A stretch of DNA of 64,000 nucleotides from Enterocloster bolteae (lineage in GTDB: Bacteria; Bacillota; Clostridia; Lachnospirales; Lachnospiraceae). Position 1 is the stretch's first letter. Each line of letters opens with the position of its first letter. The notes below the pieces were generated by a model. That model was not told where the DNA came from and did no database searches. It worked only from the letters and a program-made list of their open reading frames with translations. The translations under genes were made by a program, and so were the position numbers. Location of the stretch: assembly GCF_002234575.2 (NCBI RefSeq), contig NZ_CP022464.2:6386001-6450000 (forward strand), read 5' to 3'. This document shows, in pieces, positions 51,553 to 61,369 of the stretch.

Positions 51553-52994
51553 TTATTCATCCTCCTTTTTCAGTTCCTGGGGTTTGGTGGTCATAATGCG
51601 GTAAAGCTCGGTGTTTTTCGGGAAGTGGTCAACGAAGGGCAGGATCGTGGAGCCATAGAACAGCAGGCCCTCGCCCTCACCGGAGTGGGTCACATAGCTA
51701 AGCTGGTGCGTGGAAATGCCCAGCTGCTTGGCAAGGATCTGTCGGTCTCCGCCTGCCTGGTTGAGCATATACACGAAGTCGGAGTTTTCAAAGATGTTCT
51801 CCACCTCACGGCTGGAAAGCAGGTCTTTGACATTCTGGGTGATACCTGTCGGAATACCGCCCCATTTTCTGAATCGCTTCCAGATTTCCACCGTATAAGC
51901 GGCGGTCTGCTCCTCCTTCAAAAGTAGGTGCATCTCGTCGATGTAGTAACGGGTGGACTTGTGAGCGGCACGGTTGATGGTAACGCGGTTCCACACCTGA
52001 TCCTGGACCACCAACATACCGATTTTCTTGAGCTGCTTACCCAGTTCCTTGATGTCATAGCAGACAATGCGGTTATTGATGTCCACATTGCTCTGGTGGT
52101 TGAACACATTGAGGGAGCCGGTTACATAGATTTCAAGGGCCGTGGCGATATACTGGGCTTCCTTTTCCTCCTGTGAGCGGAGCAGGTTATATAGGTCCTC
52201 CAGAATCGGCATATTCTCCGGGCGCGGGTCGTTGAGATAGGTCTGATAGACCAGACGCACACAGCGGTCGATGATGGTTTTCTGCACCGGCTGCAATCCG
52301 TCCTTACCGCCCACGATCAGCTCACACAAGCTGAGAATAAAGTCAGACTTGAGGGACAGCGGGCTTTCATCATCCGAGTAGTCCAGGTTCAGGTCCATCG
52401 GATTGATGTAGTTTGTTGAGGTAGGCGAGATCTTGATGACCTGCCCATGCAGACGCTCAACAAGAGGTGCGTACTCCGCTTCCGGGTCACAGATGATAAC
52501 ATCATCACTGGTAAGCAAAAAGCAGTTGGCGATTTCTCGTTTTGCGCTAAAGGACTTGCCACTTCCAGGTGTCCCAAGTATCAAGCCGTTGGGGTTTTTC
52601 AGCAGCTTTCTGTCCACCATGATGAGGTTGTTGGACAGGGCGTTGATGCCGTAGTACAGGGCTTCTTTGCCGTTCTGGAATAATTCCTGTGTGGTGAACG
52701 GTACAAAGATAGCCGTAGAACTGGTGGTCAACCCTCGCTGGATCTCAATCTGATTGAGTCCCAGGGGCAGACAGCTCATCAGCCCTTCTTCCTGCTGAAA
52801 GTCCATTCTGGTCAGCTGACAGTTATACTTCTGGGCAATAGAGCCTGCCTGAAAGATGTTGTTGCCAAGCTGACGGGGATTGTCCGCTGTGTTTAGCACC
52901 AAAAAGGAGACAAGGAACATTCTCTCGTTTCGGCTCTGCAAATCCTGCAACAGCTTTTTCGCTTCACTGCCGTAGGTGGCAAGGTCAGAGGGAA
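51553..52994 (-). CDS. virB4: VirB4-like ATPase, exon 2
   Basis: The 3' exon. It continues from the exon 1 codon split ATC A|TT (I-I), with PSDLATYGSEAKKL, then LQSRNERMFLVSFLVLN. Walker A is GLILGTPGSGKSF (about residue 480 of the joined protein), Walker B is RYYIDEMHLLL. The tail is typical for TrsE/VirB4 of Gram-positive ICEs. Total joined length is 821 residues. Function: powers the type IV secretion channel. It is expressed only if the intron splices. Confidence 0.88.
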
Positions 52995-55798
52995 ATAGCG
53001 ATAGGTAAGCCTTTGAAGTTATCTCCAGCTTTTCCCCCGCTTCACACCGGACATGCGACTTTCACCGCATCCGGCGTTCCATCAATCAAACAGTTTTCTT
53101 AGTCTCCTTAGTCATACCATTATGAGAATTATTCGTAAGATTTAGGTTCTCCAAATCAATAGGTTTCCGATTTGCCAGAATTCGCAGTCTGTTTAGCTTC
53201 ATAAGTTGTGAAGCGTCCAATTTAAGAGCGGAGAGATAAGAACAAATAGTATCCTCATTGACTGCGTGTATCAGTTCGTGTACTGGTGCAAGCACCAATA
53301 CCAGATTTTCATACTTGTCACTGCCACCATTACCCTTTGGTGTTTTATGGTGACAGTGGATTTCTGAAACACACTGAAATTCCTTTCCCGTTATTGCACA
53401 TTTCCCCCATTGAGCGGAGAATAGTGAAATACGGTTGTCCGCATATTCTGCACTACGGCGGTATGTAGGCGCTCTCATAAGCTGTAACAGTAAGGAAGTG
53501 TTTATCCGTAAATCGTCATGGATTGCACTTCTGCCTGTCGCTGTGTAGGCGCATACTTTTCGCCGCAAATTCATTGGATTTGTGCATTGAACATAGCTTA
53601 TCGGATAAATCGGTTCTTTGGATTGTGCTATATATCTTAGCTGTTCCGATTTCCCATATCTTTGGAGCTCCATTTTTGTAAGGTCTCGACCTTCTTCTTT
53701 TAGTCGGTGCGTTTTTCCTGATTTCAGCCTGTTTTTAAGGACTATATTAACAGTTCTGCCAATATCACCGCAATCAATGCTGATGTCTGTGGCTAACTGA
53801 TAATAATTCTGGATTCCCATAACCATTGAGTTAAACAGCCGTACTTCTCCGGCCTCTCCACGGTCTTTTCTTGGAAATTTGATGTTCCCGACCTGCTTTG
53901 TCAGGTTGGCCTTGACCTTTCTATAGGCTTTATCGCACATGTGCGATTGAACGACATACTTTTTCCCCTTTTTGTGCAGTCTGATTTTGAATCCGAGAAA
54001 TTCAGAATAGCTCCGTCTGGTGTCAACAACTCTCGTTTTCTCTGGCGAAACATCAAGACGTAAGCGTTCTTTCAGCCAATGCGTTACCGCAATCAGCGTC
54101 CGGTCTGCCTGTTCTTTCGTCCTGCAAAGAATCCGAAAATCATCCGCATATCTGACGATATACATTTCTTTCAACCTTGTATTCCGCATTGCCCGATACG
54201 CATGGCTTTGTATCGGACAGCCCGTCGCATTTTCCCTGTAGGAGTAGTTTTCCGTTACCGGGTTGCACTGCCACTGGCTTTCTATCCAATGGTCAAGTTC
54301 ATTCAGAACCACATTTGCCAGCAGTGGTGAAATAATGCCGCCCTGCGGCGTTCCCTTTGCTGGGTGTTCTATATGGCCATCCGGCATGAGGATTGGTGCT
54401 TTGAGAATCCTGCGGATTACATAGAGCAATTCTTTATCCCGAATATTAAGTGACCATAACTGTTTTATCAGCTTTGAATGGTCTACATTGTCAAAGAAGC
54501 CCTTAATATCAAACTCCACAACATAGTAAAGTCCTGACCTCTGCATAAGCCTGTAGATTGCCGCTATCGCATTTTCAACCGACCGATTCGGACGGAATCC
54601 ATAGCTGTTATTGCTAAATCTGGCTTCGCAGATAGGCTCCATGACTTGCTTGATACATTGCTGTACCAATCTATCCCATATACAAGGGATTCCCAGAGGT
54701 CTGGTACTCCCGTTTGGCTTAGGGATTTCTTTGCGTCTCACGCTTCTTGGGGTGTAGCCGTTTTTACCTCCCTTTACGATTCTACGTACCCTCGCTGTTA
54801 CTTCGTCAGCGGTAAGTTTACCAATATCAGAAATTTTCAGCTTATCCGTCCCCGGTGTAAAACTCCCGGTATTGGATTTGATGTTCCGATAGGCCAATAG
54901 GATATTTTCTCTCGAAAGTATCACATCCATCAGGCCGTCAAAGATTTCTCCGGCTTGACTTCTGGCATACAGCTCATCAAAGGTACTCTGCATATCGTAG
55001 TATTCAGCATGGCGGAGATACTCCACGTATTTTGTTTTTGGTTTCTTCTCATTTGGCATCAGGCATCACTCTCCTTTACGGCGAGTGACTTCTTTTTGTC
55101 ATACTCGCAATCCTAATTGCGACTAAGTGCTAAGTTGTCTGTTTGACTGACTTGAGGCCATTCCTCCGTTTTCCTCTTTTTCGCAGAAAACATCATCGGT
55201 TCGACCTCTGCTTTTCAGCAGTAGTACAGCAGCTTATATGATTCGTCTGCTTACTTCCTAATGGTGGAAGCCTACTGCCTTTCCTCGTTCCAACAATCCT
55301 ATCTTTACATATACCTTTAGGTCTCCGCTTTAAGCCTGTCAGCTTGAACACGCCTGTAACGTGCTATGGTGTTTCATAACATCAATTTTTACTCCACCAC
55401 ACTGATTAGCGATTAACGCTACCGGCACATTTCTATGCCGTCATGGTATAGACCCTTACATTCGCGGTTTTCGTCAGTCATATTTCAAACATTCTGACCT
55501 TGGGTATTTTGTAGACCTCCGGCCTATAGGTAGCACCGTCCACCTCTGGACAGCTTTCGTGAGGCTGGTATTTATCCAGCAATCCATACGGCTACTCTCA
55601 GCCGACTTCACCGAGCTTCTGACAAGTCACATTTCTGTTGAAATGCCAGTCGGAGTATTAAGGGGGCGTTTCAGGGCGTTACCCCATCATTCCACCTCTC
55701 GGATTGTTAGTTCTCCTAACATTTGAAATTTTCGTTCTTTTGTTAATGCCTGATTTTGTCCTTCAACCACGAAGGCTTTGTTCAGGAACGAGTCGCAC
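52995..55798 (-). mobile_element. Group II intron in virB4
   Basis: The intron begins with GTGCGACTCG at 55798 and ends with CTAT at 52995. Domain V is seen at ~53043-53080 (GCCGGATGCGGTGAAAG with GTCGCATGTCCGGT). Domain IV carries a 657-residue maturase. The ~740 bases 5' of the maturase (55060-55798) hold domains I-III and no other gene. Joining the exons gives 1024 + 1442 = 2466 bases, a clean multiple of three. It is a 2,804-base element. Confidence 0.9.
53086..55059 (-). CDS. ltrA: Intron-encoded reverse transcriptase/maturase with HNH
   Basis: A 657-residue protein. RT motifs run from ENILLAYRNIKSNTG through VVEFDIKGFFDNVDHSKL and GTPQGGIISPLLANVVLNEL to the catalytic IVRYADDFRI. The maturase domain X follows (RLKEEGRDLTKMELQRY region). 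The C-terminal HNH is CAITGKEFQCVSEIHCHHKT, then NLVLVLAPVHELIHA. It serves splicing and retrohoming. All key residues are intact. The stop is in domain IV, ~40 bases before domain V. Confidence 0.92.
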   Translation of the reverse strand: MPNEKKPKTKYVEYLRHAEYYDMQSTFDELYARSQAGEIFDGLMDVILSRENILLAYRNIKSNTGSFTPGTDKLKISDIGKLTADEVTARVRRIVKGGKNGYTPRSVRRKEIPKPNGSTRPLGIPCIWDRLVQQCIKQVMEPICEARFSNNSYGFRPNRSVENAIAAIYRLMQRSGLYYVVEFDIKGFFDNVDHSKLIKQLWSLNIRDKELLYVIRRILKAPILMPDGHIEHPAKGTPQGGIISPLLANVVLNELDHWIESQWQCNPVTENYSYRENATGCPIQSHAYRAMRNTRLKEMYIVRYADDFRILCRTKEQADRTLIAVTHWLKERLRLDVSPEKTRVVDTRRSYSEFLGFKIRLHKKGKKYVVQSHMCDKAYRKVKANLTKQVGNIKFPRKDRGEAGEVRLFNSMVMGIQNYYQLATDISIDCGDIGRTVNIVLKNRLKSGKTHRLKEEGRDLTKMELQRYGKSEQLRYIAQSKEPIYPISYVQCTNPMNLRRKVCAYTATGRSAIHDDLRINTSLLLQLMRAPTYRRSAEYADNRISLFSAQWGKCAITGKEFQCVSEIHCHHKTPKGNGGSDKYENLVLVLAPVHELIHAVNEDTICSYLSALKLDASQLMKLNRLRILANRKPIDLENLNLTNNSHNGMTKETKKTV

Positions 55799-56822
55799 TG
55801 ATGTCCATGTCGTATCCTGCGCGGACTGCTTTTTTCTGTTCCTCGATCTTACTGCGGTCCAGGTCGGTAATCTTGCGCTTTACCGTTTTGATGGCTTTCA
55901 CCTGATCCACCGACTGAATGTGCATACTCACAATGAGCGAGCTTTCCATATCCAGAAAATCAGCCAGCAGACGGTCATTCAGCTCCGGTGCGAGAATCTG
56001 CAAAAAAGAAACAGCCCCGTATTTCTTGCCCATACGGAACTGCTTGCCGGTGCGGAACTCAAAGGAGCTTGGTGCAATAAAATCTTTCGTGGACAGACCG
56101 GAAGGAGCCAGCCAGTCCCATTCAAACTGAAATGGGAGCTGTTCGTCCATGTGGAATACCGCATGAAGCTGGGAAAGCCTTTCCTTACCGTCCAGTGTTC
56201 TGGCAGCTACACCAAGACGCTTGAAGTTGTTGAGTATATCGGTCTCAATACGCTCCAGACGGGGCTTGGCGGCTTTGATGCTGTCAGCGTCGATACCAAA
56301 GGTCAGGTATTTGGTTTTGATGAGACCGTTGTTGCCTCTGGCCAGCTGATTTTGCAGCATCGTGGTGTATTCCTCGCGGATACTGTCAAAGGCATCCCTC
56401 TGGGGCGGGATGGAAATGGAGTTGGCAAAGGTCTCCTCCGATGCCGCAAGGTTCAAAAAAGACAGCTGGAAGTGAATCGAGCTGTCGAAATAATTGAGGA
56501 AATCACACCAGCCCTCAAAGATCGCAGTCTTATCTTCATTTTGGGAGAGCTGATAGTTGATGTCCTGAAACTGAATGGTCTTTGTGTAGTGGCTGTCTGA
56601 TACGCGGCAGATCCCGTCCGGCCACATCCGTTCATAGGGGATACTGTCCTGTGCCGATTTTCCTTTTTTGTCCGTGCGGTTGGCGCGGGCAATGGCCGCT
56701 TCGATCTGCTTCTTATCGGCGCGGGACAGCTTTTTCTTTGTCTTTACCGGCTGCACGGTCTTTTCTTCCGGTTTTCCCAGCAGACGGCGCAGCCAGCTTT
56801 TCATTGCGGTGAACAATGTCAT
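55799..56822 (-). CDS. virB4: VirB4-like ATPase, exon 1
   Basis: The 5' exon of 341 codons plus one base. It starts MTLFTAMKSWLRRLLGKPEE and includes SIPYERMWPDGICRVSDSHY, TKTIQFQDINYQLSQNED, then the N-terminal VirB4 domain to VRAGYDMDI. AAGGAGG sits close to the ATG, and an internal ATG at 56804 is the alternative. It overlaps PrgI by about 110 bases, which points to coupled translation. Downstream text after DMDI belongs to the intron. Confidence 0.85.
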
Positions 56823-57168
56823 ACACCTCCTTATCGAGCATTTCCTGCCGCTTTAATACGGCATAAAAGTTATTGGTCTGGTAGGGACGCTGCTTGGGAC
56901 GGATCACAGCTACTTTGAGAATGTTGCCGACGATCTTTTCCAGGCCCTGCCCATGCTTTTCATACATTGCCAGCAGGAAGAAGGGCATCATGACCAGCAT
57001 CATACACATGGCGGCCATGCTGTTTCCCGCAGGCTCACGGAGCAAAAAGAACAGCGGTACGCCTACAAGCGCCCCGGCGGTAAAGCAGACCAGCTGCCTT
57101 CGGGTCAGATTGAACATGACCTTGGTTTTGACTTTGGTTAAATCTTTGGGTACGGGTACATAAGCCAT
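56713..57168 (-). CDS. PrgI-family membrane protein (VirB3-like)
   Basis: A 151-residue protein from ATG 57168 with AAAGGAGG before it. It starts MAYVPVPKDLTKVKTKVMFN, has the two PrgI membrane helices (QLVCFTAGALVGVPLFFLL and MAAMCMMLVMMPFFLLAMY) and a basic C-terminal tail. PrgI proteins partner VirB4 at the inner side of the conjugation channel. The 3' end overlaps virB4. Confidence 0.85.
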   Translation of the reverse strand: MAYVPVPKDLTKVKTKVMFNLTRRQLVCFTAGALVGVPLFFLLREPAGNSMAAMCMMLVMMPFFLLAMYEKHGQGLEKIVGNILKVAVIRPKQRPYQTNNFYAVLKRQEMLDKEVYDIVHRNEKLAAPSAGKTGRKDRAAGKDKEKAVPRR

Positions 57169-57182
57169 ATTATCCACCTCCT

Positions 57183-57728
57183 TTATGGGAATGAAATAGA
57201 GCTGTCCACTTCATTTCCCCACACATCCCAACCGGGTGTGGATTGACGAGCAAACAGTTCTATGCGCGGGAGATCACCCATCAATGAGACAATGCGTTCT
57301 CTGGCTTCCTGCGGTTTTTTTGAATGTTCTTCAATGTGAGAGACAATAACCTGATGAACAGCTGCGTTCACTCGCTTGGGATGCCCTTTCGTTGCGAGGA
57401 TACAAAGCTCCACATTGGAGCGCGTCCAATATCCCATACCCCAAAATAGACTATCAGACTTTTTATTCTGCTTTACCCAGACAAATCCGATTGTCTTATA
57501 GGTAAATCCCCATGCTCTCAGAACAGAAAGTCCTTCCAGTAAACATGGAATCGTGACCCATAAGAACAAAGCACAATCTTTATCTGCCAGGTCACCTACC
57601 GGCAGCGCACAAATATCCTCAATACGCATAGTCGGATAGTGACTTTCTGCACTGCGTCCCAATCCTTTCTTGGAATATACTTTGTAGCTCCATGGCGGAT
57701 CTGCATAAATGATTTGATATTTTTTCAT
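57183..57728 (-). CDS. MT-A70 family adenine DNA methyltransferase
   Basis: A 181-residue enzyme from ATG 57728 (AAGGAGG upstream). Catalytic motif D-P-P-W at residues 10-13 (IIYADPPWSYKVYS) and FVWVKQNKKSDSLFWGMGYW as the rest of the MT-A70 core; LFARQSTPGWDVWGNEVDS is the final conserved tail. It probably methylates adenine in DNA to protect the transferred ICE from restriction. It sits between trbL and prgI with gaps under 20 bases, so it is a member of the transfer operon. Confidence 0.85.
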   Translation of the reverse strand: MKKYQIIYADPPWSYKVYSKKGLGRSAESHYPTMRIEDICALPVGDLADKDCALFLWVTIPCLLEGLSVLRAWGFTYKTIGFVWVKQNKKSDSLFWGMGYWTRSNVELCILATKGHPKRVNAAVHQVIVSHIEEHSKKPQEARERIVSLMGDLPRIELFARQSTPGWDVWGNEVDSSISFP

Positions 57729-57742
57729 ACAGAACCCTCCTT

Positions 57743-58017
57743 TTAATGCGCCTGAAAGACTGATTTTGCGAGGCTGCCGGTTTTGAACAGCGTAAAGCAC
57801 AGCAGTACGGTGTAGCCCACGCAGCTCCAGATCGCCATGATGATGTCATCTTCCAAAGCGATGTTCTGCACCAGCACAGCATAAATTGCCACGCAGACGA
57901 TGATGAGAAACGCCTGAAAGCCCAGCGCCAGCAGGGAGCGGAGGTAGTTCTGTCCCATACCGCCCCATTCCTTGCCCATCATGGCAGCCATTGGAACGGG
58001 AGCCACCGAAGTCACAA
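57743..58017 (-). CDS. TrbL/VirB6-like channel protein, exon 2
   Basis: The 3' exon, 275 bases. It continues Y-L-V-T-S after the split codon C|TT: VTSVAPVPMAAMMGKEWGGM, then GQNYLRSLLALGFQAFLIIV and two more membrane stretches to SLAKSVFQAH. Joined with exon 1 it gives 289 residues. Reading the unspliced DNA creates a false start MARRRVLTLL, which is intron text. Confidence 0.85.
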
Positions 58018-60605
58018 GTAAGGTAAGAACCCGGCGCCTTGCCATATCACTATGGCAGGTTTCCGAAAACTCCCCTCCGAACCGGACTTACACCTCTCAA
58101 TGTATCCGGCTCTCCAGATGTCAGTCTAATTTCCCTGCGTGTAACTTATCGTGACAGTCAATACAGAGTGCCATTGTCTTGCGCCTGCGCCCAATCATGG
58201 CGATTTCCCATTGTTTCCTGCCACTTAAATCTTTGAGTTTTCGTACATGGTGTACTTCAAGCGGCACATTCTCTGCGCCGCACCACTCGCATTTATTCGC
58301 TTGAAGTCTTTTTATCAAGCTGTTGCGCCCGTAGTTCTCAACCACTCTTGCCACTATGTCGGGGTTGCCGCTTTCGACTTTGGTATTCCGGCGGAACCCA
58401 TTGTTGTAGAACAGCACTTTACCCACTTTGCCGTTTTTCTTCGGATATTCCACTGCAAAATCTTTCCCTTGGCGGTACTTGCGTATAATTCTGCTGATTC
58501 TTGTTCGGTATTTTCCAGCAAAAGTTTTGAGCATACTGTATCTCATTACATAGTAGAAGTTATTGAGTACGGACACGTTGTTTGCGAGCCGGTAGTAGTT
58601 ATACAATCCACGGATTTCTGCATTGTACTGGTTTAGGATTTCCAAGTCGTCCAGGTGCAACAGGCGGATGCGCCGGACTGGTTCCCAGACCTCTTTGTTT
58701 CCATTCTGTTTGTCGTATTTAATCTTGAGGGCATTGTAGGAGAGCAGGCGTTTTAACCATTTATCATGGGGAACATAGAGCAGGACTTTTCCGTTGTTCA
58801 CTCGTCTGGTAGCCCCGGTTTTGGTCTTTTTGCTGTACTCGCCTTTGGTGATTGTGACCTCGTACCCCAGAAACTTTGCAAAGTCATGTCCGTGGGTAAT
58901 CAGTGTCTTTTCCCCGGACATTTCCAGATGAAGTTTTTCCCGGATAAAACAGCCCACTTCTTGTTTTACCTGTTCTGCGTCCTCTTTACTGCCGATAACC
59001 CCTATCAGAAAATCATCCGCATACCGGACATAGCAAATCCTCTTATAGCTGTCGTCCATCTGGTCACTGTACGGCATGGATTTCAAACTTCGCCGCAGTT
59101 CCCGGATTTCCGCAATTAAGTCCTCTTTTTCTTCCTCGCTCATTTTAGAAAGATTTCTTTTAAGCCGCTGTTCTTTTCCCCGGCAAACGTCCAGCTTCTT
59201 CTTGAACGCAGGATTGATTTTACGGCGGTTTCCGCAGTTGAATTTCTCTGCGTATTCTGCCATATAGCTGTCCAGTTCGTTCATATAGATGTTTGCAAGG
59301 ATTGGACTGATGATAGAGCCTTGGGGAGTGCCGGAGTAAGTATTGTGATAATTCCAGTCCTCCATATATCCGGCTTTCAAAAACTTCCATAGCAGACCAA
59401 TGAAATGTTCGTCTGCAATCCGCTTCCGCAGAATGTCAATCAGCACATGATGGTCTACATTGTCAAAACAGCCCTTTATATCCCCCTCAACGAACCACTT
59501 TGTTCCCGTAAAATATTTCTGCACATATTTGAGTGCCGTATGGCAGCTTTTGTTTATGCGGAAACCGTGGGAGTAGTCGCTGAAAGTTGGCTCATAGATG
59601 CTCTCTAAGATGAGCCGCACCACCTCCTGTATCAGTTTGTCGTCAAATGACGGTATTCCCAGAGGGCGCATTTTCCCATTGGATTTCGGGATATACGTTC
59701 TCCTCGCCGGGTTGGGCTGGTAGCTGAAATCACGCATTTTTTCAATGAGGGCGTTTATCCTTGCCATTCCCATACCGTCAATGGTTTTGCCGTCTGTTCC
59801 GGCTGTCATGTTGCCTGGTTTCGCCTGTATCCGCTGGTATGTCAGCAGATAGAATTGTGGATTGTACAGATTGCGGTATAACCGCCCATACTTGTAACTC
59901 TTGTTACACGCCTTGGATTTCAGGCTTTCCAACACATTTTCAGGACTTCTCATAATGCCTCACGCACCTTTCCTTTTTATGAATTGGTTGACATCCTGCC
60001 TCCCTTCGCCATGTAGACGGCTTTCCCGCCCTCGGACTACTACGGAGGCTCCGTTGCCATGCCGGATATTCAGCGTCATCTTTCTTGGGTTTTTACCCCT
60101 TGAAATTTATCGCCTTGCGGCATTACGCATAGCCGGATAATCCCGGCGTTCCGGTTTAGGCAATCTCCAGTTAGACACTTTGGGAAAAGCGTATTGTGAT
60201 GTCGGTAATGGGTTTTCGTCCTTTTCCGCTTATTGCGGCTGGCTGTCATAAGTATCGTGCGGTCTGTGTTTACCTGTCACATTCCGCTATGACATACGGC
60301 GAATACAACCATCCTGCGCCGCCGGGTCGAGTATCCCGCCTCGGACTGCCCTTAAAGCAGTTTAGCCTTGTTCCTCATTCACAATGTTGCATCTTGCCGC
60401 TCAGTCGTGGGTAGATGGTTTCCCCAACTTGCGATTTTTCCGGTACGCTATTGTCCCCCTTATGGTTTCCCTCCGGAGTAAACCGAATGACGCTAAAGTG
60501 ACGTTTTTCACATCTTTGATACTTTTCTTTACCGGCTTGCCAAAGCCGGATTCCCAAAATGCCCGCGTACCGCCTTTGGATGAAAAGCGGCACTTCTGGA
60601 CGCGC
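58018..60605 (-). mobile_element. Group II intron in trbL
   Basis: Starts at 60605 with GCGCGTCCAG, where GTGCG is usual, and ends TTAC at 58018. Domain V (GAGCCGGATACATTGAG with GTGTAAGTCCGGTTC) is at ~58064-58101. A 610-residue maturase lies in domain IV. Bases 59954-60605 carry domains I-III with no other gene. Exon joining gives 595 + 275 = 870 bases, a clean multiple of three. The odd second base of the 5' end is worth a look. Confidence 0.88.
58121..59953 (-). CDS. ltrA: Intron-encoded reverse transcriptase/maturase with HNH
   Basis: A 610-residue protein. LLTYQRIQAKPGNMTAGTDG, then WFVEGDIKGCFDNVDHHVLI and GTPQGSIISPILANIYMNEL, and the catalytic RYADDFLIGV. Domain X is near MLKTFAGKYRTRISRIIR. 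The HNH end has CEWCGAENVPLEVHHVRKL and CIDCHDKLHAGKLD. It differs clearly from the maturase in the virB4 intron, so two lineages have entered. Reading frame is complete. Confidence 0.92.
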   Translation of the reverse strand: MRSPENVLESLKSKACNKSYKYGRLYRNLYNPQFYLLTYQRIQAKPGNMTAGTDGKTIDGMGMARINALIEKMRDFSYQPNPARRTYIPKSNGKMRPLGIPSFDDKLIQEVVRLILESIYEPTFSDYSHGFRINKSCHTALKYVQKYFTGTKWFVEGDIKGCFDNVDHHVLIDILRKRIADEHFIGLLWKFLKAGYMEDWNYHNTYSGTPQGSIISPILANIYMNELDSYMAEYAEKFNCGNRRKINPAFKKKLDVCRGKEQRLKRNLSKMSEEEKEDLIAEIRELRRSLKSMPYSDQMDDSYKRICYVRYADDFLIGVIGSKEDAEQVKQEVGCFIREKLHLEMSGEKTLITHGHDFAKFLGYEVTITKGEYSKKTKTGATRRVNNGKVLLYVPHDKWLKRLLSYNALKIKYDKQNGNKEVWEPVRRIRLLHLDDLEILNQYNAEIRGLYNYYRLANNVSVLNNFYYVMRYSMLKTFAGKYRTRISRIIRKYRQGKDFAVEYPKKNGKVGKVLFYNNGFRRNTKVESGNPDIVARVVENYGRNSLIKRLQANKCEWCGAENVPLEVHHVRKLKDLSGRKQWEIAMIGRRRKTMALCIDCHDKLHAGKLD

Positions 60606-61200
60606 GGTAAATCTCGATCATACGGCCATAAATGACGATAAAGATACAGATATACAGCGCCCACATGGTAATGCCGATAAAGAGGGATTGGAACCACAGC
60701 CCGAACAGCGGCCCCAGATCCATTTCCATCAGCCTCGGTTCCAAATCGGTCATAACTGAGGAAATGTCAATGGACGCATCCGAACCGATGATCCCTGCCG
60801 CCTGTGCCACCACGCTCTGCGCCATATCAAAGACGCCCATCACGATATTCCATGTGTTTGTGACAATGAGGATGGCAGCGGCTGATTTGAACACCCACTT
60901 GAAAATCATCCAGGTGTCCACATCATGCAGGTTGTTCTTGTCTGCGATCATCTGGATCAGGTCTACGGTCATCACGATAGCCAGGATCACGCCTGCAATC
61001 GGCACCATGATGGAGTTGGACAGATTCTCAATCATACTGAAAATACTGCCATTCCATCCCTGTGGGGTCTGGCCTACCTGTACGGATATATCCGCGACCT
61101 GTTGGTTTACGCTGTCAAACATCCCCGAAAGGTTGCTCATAATACCGCCCACCAGCATTTCTTTCAGCCAATTTGTCAGGGCTTCAAGTAAGAAATCCAT
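60606..61200 (-). CDS. TrbL/VirB6-like channel protein, exon 1
   Basis: The 5' exon of 198 codons plus one base. MDFLLEALTNWLKEMLVGGI starts it, AAAGGAGG stands nine bases before the ATG. Membrane helices: SIMVPIAGVILAIVMTVDLI, FKSAAAILIVTNTWNIVMG, then LFIGITMWALYICIFIVI. The exon ends GRMIEIY-C. It is a polytopic channel protein of the conjugation apparatus, in the position of VirB6 next to Maff2. Confidence 0.85.
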
Positions 61201-61269
61201 ACGGTGTCAACCTCCTTTCCGCCGCCCCCGCAAAACTGCGGGAGCGGCAAGGATTTCATGCGGGGACGC

Positions 61270-61369
61270 TTAGACAGAGAAAAGCCCTGAGAGCAGAGGT
61301 ACAAGGACCATGCCGACTACGGCTACACCAGCGCCGGCCATGAGCTGCTTCATGCCCTGTGATTTTGCT
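61270..61369 (-). pseudogene. Maff2-family protein, 3' remnant
   Basis: Minus-strand reading just above trbL gives AKSQGMKQLMAGAGVAVVG followed by MVLVPLLSGLFSV and a stop at 61270. This is the end of Maff2, a ~75-residue two-helix protein next to TrbL in Tn1549-like ICEs (usual text ...DNPGAKSQGMKQLMAGGG). The N-terminal half is replaced by unrelated DNA from ~61370 on. So an insertion or rearrangement cut this gene. Confidence 0.75.

Larger units (their letters stand above)
17051..61369 (-). mobile_element. Tn1549/CTn-like integrative conjugative element, multiply interrupted
   Basis: From the Maff2 remnant at the right to the relaxase at the left, the minus strand carries the standard conserved order of Tn1549-like elements of Clostridia: TrbL, PrgI, VirB4, CHAP hydrolase, DUF4315, DUF4366, topoisomerase III, CHC2/ArdC-like, TTRAP, methylase-helicase, DUF3849, MobC, CD1845-like and relaxase. 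VirD4 and an integrase for the ICE are absent from the window. VirD4 may lie past 64000. The ICE is interrupted by one mobilizable element, two introns and a recombinase remnant. End points are approximate. Confidence 0.8.

Noticed and set aside
57743..58045. Separate 100-residue membrane protein starting MARRRVL
   Set aside because: The first nine codons are intron RNA, and exon joining shows it is the C-terminal part of TrbL.
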